Part shown: in pieces, positions 34,575-42,699 of the stretch
Layout: every line of letters starts with the position of its first letter
Numbering within the stretch: position 1 is the first letter of the stretch
Origin: Psilocybe azurescens
Taxonomy: Eukaryota; Basidiomycota; Agaricomycetes; Agaricales; Agrocybaceae
Direction of reading: 5' to 3'
DNA: 51,944 bases
NCBI GenBank assembly: GCA_023853785.1
Contig: JAJIRX010000687.1
Span: forward strand, 1-51,944
Notes under the pieces: generated by a model
Database searches by the model: none
What the model was told of the DNA's origin: nothing
The model's input: only the letters and a program-made list of their open reading frames with translations
Made by a program: the position numbers and the translations under genes

Positions 34575-35660
34575 TCACGTAATAACACATCTTCTGCGGG
34601 ATGCTGGTACATACTTAGGAGGCGGATTCACTACGGATGCATAAACTATACAAGAATGAATTAAATCACAAGATGACTTACCTGCAAGCCTCATTGCCTC
34701 CTCAAAAACATTCTTAACTCCATATCCAGTGAGAGCAGAACACTCGAGATAATAAGCCGCCCCTATATCCTTGTACATAGCCAGACCCTGGTGGTACTGA
34801 ATGGGTGTCGCACGCCTATTATAAAATAGTAAGCAGATCATCAGAAAATGGTAGGTGTAAAAGCACAGCCAGCCTCCAATACTACCCAGATATTTCTGCA
34901 GTATTTATCGACACTCACTGGTCACGCAACTTGTCAATCGTCGTCGTATCATCACGAAGATCAATCTTTGTGCCTACCACCAGTACTGGGGTGGACGGGT
35001 TGTGATGCGCTGTCTCGGGACTCCACTGTAGACAGATAACAAGCACGATTCTAAGCGACGAATCAAATCTCTGAGTCACCACCAGTACCCACCTTTGTCC
35101 TGACATTTTCATAACTAATTGGATCGACGACGGAGAAGCATATCATAAAGATGTCAGTCTGTGGATATGCGAGTGGACGGAGGCGATCATATTCCTCCCC
35201 GCCCGCGGTGTCCCACAGTCCGACGATGTACCTCTCGCCGTCTATGGTATGAGTGGCCGCGTACGAGTCAAATACTAGTGTCGGAAGACCACGTTTTATT
35301 ATCATCGTAAAATCTCTATCCTGCGTAGGCGCACGTACCAGTTGGAATGTACTCTGACTTCGTGAGCAAAAGTTGCCGGTAGTTGAGTGCAGAGCATGAA
35401 AAATCAGCAATATTTTCTCGCATAGTGACCGTTGTAGACAACTTACTGGGAACTTATTTGTGGTGTAGGTTATAAGAAGGGACGTCTTTCAATGAAGAAT
35501 AAGAGGCAGAGAATAGACGTGTAGCTGGAAGGCACGCACCTTCCCTACTGTCACGTCTCCAACGACGACCACTGAGGATAAGAATTGATTATTGTAAAAT
35601 CTTCAAAAAAAACCAGTAGTATAAATCAACCGGACGCTCACATTTGAGGGAGGCATACAT
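34575..35660 (-). CDS. Rho/Rac/Cdc42-like small GTPase 1 (Val12, Gly61)
   Basis: Eight exons (35642-35660, 35540-35571, 35447-35485, 35339-35357, 35093-35274, 34919-35025, 34682-34815, 34575-34630) join in frame into 195 residues, the usual Rho length. G-boxes: P-loop GDVTVGKT (canonical GDGAVGKT), so Gly12 is Val and Ala13 is Thr; switch I 'YIPTVFDSYA' with Thr35 kept; switch [15 protein letters not shown] with Gln61 replaced by Gly; G4 TKID; G5 'ECSALTG'. A polybasic SRRR precedes a CVIT CaaX box, so the product should be prenylated and membrane-bound. Both residues whose loss abolishes GTP hydrolysis in Ras/Rho are changed while effector and lipid sites are kept, so I infer a constitutively GTP-bound signalling protein. 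It is the first of a head-to-tail array. Confidence 0.9.
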
Positions 35661-37557
35661 GCTCAATTGACAGAAAGGCGCAAAATGGCAAAGGAAAGAG
35701 ATAGGTTAAGGTGCGAGGTCAACAGGTTACACGGCTGCCCTTGCGCGTATATCATGAGCTAGTATGACATGTCAGGTATAAAGGACCGCGGTACTACGGT
35801 TGCCGCCTGGGACATGGTCAACAAGCATTATCTGACAGGGGTATATGGGGTCTTGGAACCGCGTTACTTTCCATTTGTCACTGCTGTACCATTCCTATGA
35901 CGGATATCTATTAGATATTATCACGTGACTAATGTTTACACGGGCCCCAGTATTTGCAAGTCGACATTTTTGCCCTACGGCTCTACAATTGTGGCTTATT
36001 TAATTCTGATTTTTCATATGTCATAAGGACATACTATATACACACTATTCTAAAATTTTATGCTTTTAAGTTAGATATGAGAGACACAATGTAGTGATGA
36101 AATGATCAAAATATCAAAATCTGACTCCACCATCTTAATATTACTTATTTTTCTCCAGATTATTTTCCTCAGGAAAATGTAATCATTTAGAATGTATTCC
36201 AAAATTTTAGAGGTCATATGTATTGAGGAAATACGCAAACTAGATTGGCATGACGAGACACAAGAACGGTCAAAAATTTTAAACTTCGATGCGCGCAGGA
36301 GTTCAAAAATCCATCACGATTCTGATGGGATTGACCGTGACCCGCGTGTGAAAGCTAGTGTAGACACTAGAACCTTTGCTTTTCTTCAATTCCTCACCGT
36401 AAACATCAACTTTATCAAAAATAAAAATATGAACATATAGCTGAGAAATCATGCTTTCCGTTGGTAAAGATTTAAATATAATTGGTGAATAATTGATAGA
36501 TATATTGGCCAATTTACAAAGTTTGCAAACACCAGACTACTGATGGTACGAGTAATCGTCACGGTCATTGGTTATGCACAACTCGGACTCGGACTCGCTT
36601 CAGCCCTCCTTTGAGTCAACCACCTCGTCGATTTCTCATGTCCTTTCCAATGTAGTCTCTTCTGTTTTCCACATATCATGTGTATTATAATCACTTACTG
36701 CGCTGCTATTCCTTCAATTTCAACACTGAGACCTACATTGCTTTTCCATCCAGTTGCTTTATCCTCGCCTTGTTGTTCAATTTGGATTAGACTTTGAGTT
36801 CCAAATTGCTATTTTTCTGTGGTTCTCGTGAGAAGCAATGAACTGATACATCTTTTATAGCTGTTGCCAGATCTCATGGGTACTTTCCTTTGATGATCCA
36901 GTCAAGAAATACAAGCCTCCAACACTTATTGCTTCACAGTCAAGATGTGGAGCCTAGTACTAGAAGCTGTAGGTTATTTCAACATGTAGACATAATATAG
37001 ACCTTGCAAAAGTAGCCCGGATACCACCACTGAGCCGTCTGCAGACAACCTCCAAATGAATTGCATATGAAGTCCCAACTCCCTAGTGTATTGTACCTCT
37101 CTCGACATATTACCCCTTAGTTAATAGTCGTGTCGCTGAGCACTGTACATAATCGGATTTGAATCTATTAAATTAACTCGGATATCGTGCGATATTCTAA
37201 AAGATCAGATGTCACAGCGGGTCACACAGGAGAAGCTGTAAAAAGGACCCCAACTGACGAAAACGGAAAGGAAATCGAAGGTCCGCAGACTTGAGGTTGA
37301 CCATGTCCCAGGCGGCAACCGTAGGTACTCATCGCGGACCCGGTATCCTGACATCTGTCTTCTGGACAGGGCATCTCTGAGCTGATAGATCGGAATGTAC
37401 GACAAATTCTATAAATAAAGGAGTTGGAAGAATGTTAGAGTTCAACCGATGTCCTGAGTAGGTAAGTCAACCTGGACTAATCGTGCATTCAATGCAATTC
37501 TGGAACTATATAACACCTCTTGCATTCACGCTATACTCTAAGCACACCTGTCTGGTG
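35661..37557. other. Intergenic between Rho-like 1 and 2, largely AT-rich
   Basis: No gene is supported. The outer parts carry inverted copies of a promoter-proximal block (listed separately). The AT-rich middle (about 35.9-37.2 kb) looks inserted relative to the tight spacing elsewhere in the array. Confidence 0.5.
35796..37322. repeat. Inverted repeat flanking a 1.5-kb segment in the GTPase array
   Basis: 35796-35822 and the reverse complement of 37296-37322 are identical over 27 bases (ACGGTTGCCGCCTGGGACAT and onward), with weaker similarity continuing about 35 bases outward. A related block also occurs as a direct repeat near 38795-38850. The pattern fits an inversion or duplication during growth of the array, or insertion of an element. 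Confidence 0.6.
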
Positions 37558-38655
37558 TCATGCTATAACACATCCTCTACGCGATGGTTGTACATACTTC
37601 GAGTTGGGAGGTGGATGAGCTATGTAACAATGGAAGGTAAGTAAACATAATGATCAGATAAGTCAAGCACAAGACGATGGCTTGCCTGCAAGCCTTATCG
37701 CTTCATCAAAGACGTTTTTAACACCATATCCAGCACGAGAGGAACACTCGAGATAAGCCGCCGCCCTTACAGCCTTGTATACGGTCAGTCCCTGATGACG
37801 TTGAATGGGTGCCATACGCCTATAATAGGTACCCAAGATATCAGACCGCAATAAATGCAAAGGCTATCTCCGAACCCCTAAATATGATTGTAAATAATTC
37901 TACGGCCACTCACCGATCACGCAACGCGTCAATGATGGTCGCGTCATCGCGTAGGTCTGTCTTTGTTCCTACCACCAGGATTGGGGTTGATGGGCTATGA
38001 TGCTCTAGCTCAGGACCCCACTGTATACATATAATGAAAAGGACGAGACAAAGCCTAGCTAAGTAGCGAGTAAAATTCGAGTCACCATTACACACCTTTG
38101 TTAAGACATTCTCGTAACTAATTGGATCAACGACGGAGAAGCATATTATGAAGAGGTCAGTTTGTGGGTATGAAAGCGGACGGAGGCGGTCATAGTCTTC
38201 CCCACCCCCTGTGTCCCACAGTCCGACAGTGTACCTCTCGCCATCTACGGTATAGGTGGTTGCGTGCGAGTCAAATACTAGTGTTGGAAGGCGAAGTTTT
38301 ATTATCATCGTGGCCAAACCTGATATATGTACCTTGCATAGGCGTACATACCAGTGGGAATGTATTCGGACTTTGTGAGCAATTGACGGTACATTGAGAG
38401 CAGTCAAAATTATCAATACTTTCCCGAAGAGTAACCTTTGCGGACAGCTTACTGGGAACTTGTTTGTCGTGTAGGTTATAAGGAGAGATGTCTTTCAAAG
38501 GAAGATAAGGAGAGTGTATGTGTAAAATATGAAGGCGCACACCTTCCCCACCGCACCGTCTCCAATAATGATCACTGACAGGACATCGTTATAGATCAGA
38601 GAGAAGACATACGCGACTTAAGATGATAGCGCTCACATTTGAGTGCGGGATGCAT
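37558..38655 (-). CDS. Rho/Rac/Cdc42-like small GTPase 2 (Gly59, Gly61)
   Basis: This gene has the same eight-exon layout as copy 1, starting at 38655 ('MHPALK' and then '[10 protein letters not shown]'). The P-loop is canonical, with Gly12 kept. Switch I is 'YIPTVFDSHA'. Switch II reads [13 protein letters not shown], so Ala59 and Gln61 are both Gly. G4 is TKTD; G5 has changed to 'ECSSRAG'. The C-terminus '[14 protein letters not shown]' is a basic stretch plus CaaX (CVIA). The last intron uses a GC donor (GCAAGC, near 37686). All exons are in frame. By analogy with Gln61 mutants and Rnd-type proteins, intrinsic and GAP-stimulated hydrolysis should be very low. It is a tandem paralogue of copies 1, 3 and 4. 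Confidence 0.88.
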
Positions 38656-38888
38656 GCTGGATAAATCGAGCCCGGCGGAGGTCTAGTATTACTAAAGGAA
38701 AGGGGGGAGGGGGGTCCAAGGTGGCAGGTCGATAGGTAAGTCGCACGGATACCACGAACTACGATTGTCAGGCACACTACCCCGGTATCCTCACATCTTG
38801 TCTTTTCGACAAGGCATATTTGAGACGGATTGGATGACGAGACAAGCAGCACAATCCACCTCAATCAATGTGTCATATGTATTCTCAG

Positions 38889-39883
38889 TCAAGCAATAAT
38901 ACAGGAACTACCCCATGCTCTCTTCTTTCCAGAAGGCGGATTAACTAATCGGTGATCACATATAAATGCAAGGGAGTATGTACTTGAGGGCCGAACTTAC
39001 GCGCAATTCGAATTGCTTCGTCGAAGACATTCTCAACCCCGTCACCCGTGAGAGCGGAGCACTCAAGATATCCTGCTGCCCCAATATCCTTGCATATGGC
39101 TATTCCTTGATGAGGCTGTACTGGGGCAGTGTTACTAAATAGACAAAAGACAACTATCATTGATATGTGCACTACGAATGCAGCCCATTCAGAAGACTCA
39201 CTGATTACGCAGGATGTCAATAATAATAGGATCGTCACGTAAATCGCTCTTCGTTCCTATTACCAGAGCTGGGGTAAGTGGATTATGAAAAGCTATTTCT
39301 GGTCCCCACTGCACCCACGAAAAAGTCAGAAATACCACAGGAGCAGTAGCATCCGCATACCTTTGTCCTCACATGCTCGTAGCTGGGCGGGTCGACGAGT
39401 GAGAAACATACGACGAAGATATCCGTCTGAGGGTAGGATAGTGGGCGAAGGTGGTCATAGACTGCCTCTCCAGTAGTATCCCACAACCCAAGAGAGACAG
39501 TCTTACCGTCAACTACGTGGTCCGCCGCATACCCTCCATAGGCTAAATACAAAAGAAGGGGTAGAATCAGAGTCAAACCGCCGTCCAACTGCTCTCAATT
39601 TGGGAGACTCACTGCAAGGAATGTATGCTTTCTTGAAGAACATCACAAAATAATTCTAAAATGAGCTAGGGTGAGCGGCTACTCACCGGGAATGTATGCT
39701 CTGCATGTCTAGTAATAAGGCATGTCTGGCTTCATGGATTCAGTCAATACTAAATCACGGAGCAGAATATACGCACTTTCCCAACCGTGTCATCCCCAAT
39801 GAGAATACCTGTTTCAACAGACCGGTATTTATACCTAGCCAAAGACTAGACACAAGGAAATACTCACATTTGATGGTCTGCAT
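38889..39883 (-). CDS. Rho/Rac/Cdc42-like small GTPase 3 (Asp12, Glu61), switch I damaged
   Basis: The start at 39883 encodes 'MQTIKC', the classical Cdc42/Rac N-terminus. The P-loop is GDDTVGK, so Gly12 is Asp. Switch II reads [13 protein letters not shown] (Ala59 to Thr, Gln61 to Glu, Glu62 to Ala). G4 is TKSD, G5 'ECSALTGDG'. The C-terminus ends 'SSCIIA', a CaaX box. The exons for the 'CLLI.YTTNKFPSEY' part are missing or scrambled: only 'AYIP'-like remnants, present twice, are found at about 39620-39720, so switch I may be lost. It could be a recent pseudogene, or a protein that has shed its effector loop. Only 234 bases separate it from copy 2. Confidence 0.75.
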
Positions 39884-40495
39884 ATCGAGGGCTTTTATCG
39901 AAGGCAAGGAAAATACGCCTGAGCGACGACAAATTTGTTGTCAATATGTAACCTACAGTCGACCCTGGTCTGAGCTTCCGAGTATCTGGATATGAAAGCC
40001 CAAGCGATGTCCTCAGGCTAGGGCTGTGCACTTCGTGATGTCGTGTCTAACCCTTAACCGTGACACTTCGAGGAAAAGAATAGAACATATTTGAATGAAG
40101 TCATAACTGAAGAAATTCCATGATAAAAGGAATTAGGGCAAGAGTGGTACTAGGGAGATTCAGGTTACATTCAAGTAACGTCTTAGAACTGAGAACCTTG
40201 TATCGTCTGGTTCATTAAACTTTGACCTCCCCCTGAACAATGTCACGCTTTGATTGTCTGCGAAATTAACAGTGAACTTTTTGGAATCTTTGCCCTTGTC
40301 GACTCTGGAAGTTTAAGTCTTTTAAAACCGTTCAAAATGCTCCCGATGTTTGACATTTTTCCTAAAGGTGCTCTAGTTGATCTATACAAGCACACAATTT
40401 CTATGAGATATTTGAACCATTCAACTAGTGGGTGGCGGCCTGACTGATTCATAGATCAGTCCCGCAAATTGGGTACAGAGACTAATTGTGCTTAC

Positions 40496-41397
40496 CTGCC
40501 ATGCGCATAGCCTTCTCGAAGACATTTTTTATTCCATGTCCAGTGAGAGCAGAGCACTCCAGATAGCACACGGCCCCGGTATCCTTACACATAGCCAACC
40601 CCTGCCGAAATTGAATGGGTGCAGTATACCTAGATTGGAGGTAGAATGTTAGAATACAACATCGTGTTTATATATACTCCGCATATTGACTTGCCAGTTA
40701 CGTAGCTTATCGACTGTCGTTGAGTCACGGCGTAGGTCTATCTTCGTGCCTACTAATAGGACTGGGGAAGATGGGTTATGATATGCTGTCTCGGGACCCA
40801 CTTTATCAAAAACCTACTAATCTGAATATCTTAATTGTTGAACACAATAACTCGCACCTTGGTTCGAACATTTTCATAGCTATTCGGGTCGAAGACCGAA
40901 AAACACATTATGAGCACACCAGTTTGAGGTATGCAAGAGGACGGAGACGGTCATAATCGGCACTAGCAGCTGTGTCCCATAATTGGACGGTGTATGGCTC
41001 GCCATCCACTATGTGCGTGGCGGCGTATGAGTCAAATAGTGCATGAGAACGAAGTTTGTATTCGATCACTAAGCTTTAGTATTTGCTTCATGGACCTACG
41101 GAGAGGATAGTCATCCTTTTTAAGGTATCATGAAGGCATTGAGAGGTACCGCACTTAGGCTTCAACTGCTACGCACTGGGAATTTACTTGTCGTGTAGCA
41201 AATCAAAAGCGGCGTCTACAATTTAGGGTGAAAAGGACGAATAATGAGAATATCATGACTTATAACCACACACCTTGCCGACCGAGCCATCTCCAACAAC
41301 GACCACTGAAACATCACGGTGCCCGTTTCTAGCCTTTCAGAAAACGTGAGACTGAACTTGGTCAAAGAATGCGCTTACATTTCAGACGGGAATACAT
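40496..41397 (-). pseudogene. Rho/Rac/Cdc42-like small GTPase 4 (Ser61), 3' end not found
   Basis: The start is at 41397 ('MYSRLK', 'VVVGDGSVGK': Gly12 kept, Ser13). Exon 3 encodes 'PLLICYTTSKFP'. The splice acceptor before 'LFDSYAATH' is gone; the sequence reads '[18 protein letters not shown]', so Thr35 of switch I is lost. Switch II is [13 protein letters not shown] (Gly60 to Ala, Gln61 to Ser). Two frame breaks vanish with one extra C (in 'TACCTC' near 40929) and one extra G (TGGG where sisters have TGGGG, near 40799). G4 is TKID, G5 'ECSALTGHG'. One intron has a GC donor (GCAAGT, near 40694). No CaaX exon was found downstream, so the gene may be truncated. Confidence 0.7.
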
Positions 41398-41749
41398 GCC
41401 TCCGATTGTAACGAAGCCAGTGCACAGGAAAGACAGAGCTATTAGCGGATACTACCCTCGACAACACTGGTATAGAGAGTAGGTCGAAGTGGGCGGTGGA
41501 TTGATATATGACCATAAGTACTATGATCACCGTAGCTTATCAGATGTTAAGTAAGCGTCAGGACGGAACTCTGACAGATGATAAACAGAATCAGCATAAC
41601 CAATAAAAGAGACCTTTGCGCTCAAGCGATATTACAGGATCTACTGCGGGTATTTTTGAGTCCAGGACGTGGTTTGACTATTTGTCCACAGTGTGTGAGA
41701 ATGATGACCAATGGAGCGACAGCTGAGGTTACGAGTACTCAAAGATACT
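41398..41749. other. Intergenic, upstream of Rho-like 4
   Basis: This holds the promoter region of copy 4 and the 3' side of the decayed copy 5. No other feature is seen. Confidence 0.4.
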
Positions 41750-42140
41750 CTGGACTCCTTCGCCGTGAGAGCAGAGCACTAAATATAATTTAAAGCTCCA
41801 ATATCTTTATACATTCCGATCCCTGGATGGAACTGGATGGGCCCGGTACCGCTAAATTTAGTCGATGTGTGGACGTCAAGTACAGGCCGATCGTGACTTC
41901 ACTCGCCGATTAAGCATGGATTCAATGGTTTCAGGATCATCCCGCAAGTCACTCTTCGTCGCAGCTACCAAGAACCAGGACTCCTGGATTATGAAAGGCA
42001 ATCTCTGTTCCCCACTTCAAACATCAGCAACACAAAAGGGAGTGTAATCGCTGAGCACGTACTTTTGTCCTCACATGCTTGTAACCATCGGTATAGAACA
42101 AAACAGTCAAAGTAAGTGACAAGAGGCTGAGAAATGACTT
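41750..42140 (-). pseudogene. Decayed fifth Rho-like GTPase copy
   Basis: Only fragments remain on the minus strand: 'YKHVRTK' (end of the switch II exon), 'WGTEIAFHNPG' (the exon that reads '[10 protein letters not shown]' in copy 3), 'SDLRDD'-like remains out of frame, then 'GPIQFHPGIGMYKDIGA' followed by a stop inside the G5 motif (CSALT retained). The order matches the living copies. The P-loop exon is not recognisable. Confidence 0.7.
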
Positions 42141-42699
42141 TGACAGCGTCACATTTGCCAGCGGGTACAGGCCACAGGAAAGATTGAACTTGTCAAGTTG
42201 GGGGTGCTGCGTTGAGTGCTTGGTGTCTTATTTGTGCAAAACAAATACTAAATCCGCTTTTGGACATTTTTGAGTGATGGCGACCGTTTTGGGAGATTTG
42301 GCTTGCTCCGAACTCAGTATCCTGTATGTAAGTATTGCTATATCGGTTTTACGCCTTTTACGTCTATAGCATGTGGAATATAGACAAAAAGATTTATATT
42401 ACGAGTCTTTACGTAGTATTAAACAAGAAATTATTTGTGTTGGATATTGTGAAGTAGATTTAACCAGTGGTTTTTATAAGACTAAATTGTCTACCTACCA
42501 CATAATTCATAGAAGAAATGGCAAATGTGAAGGACTGTCGCAAACAGAATCAAAAATATACCAGGGATGTATACCTCTATCATAAAGAATCAATTGAAGG
42601 AGAGTATAAGAGAGATCTGAGAGGAATGTATATCATGCTCGCTCACCACGTCTCGAGCGCTTGGATGGGCCTGGGCGGAGAGATGGGGACTGTTCATCA
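42141..42699. other. Intergenic, no gene seen
   Basis: This is the 3' flank of the FunK1 kinase and the left boundary of the array. No supported feature. Confidence 0.4.
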
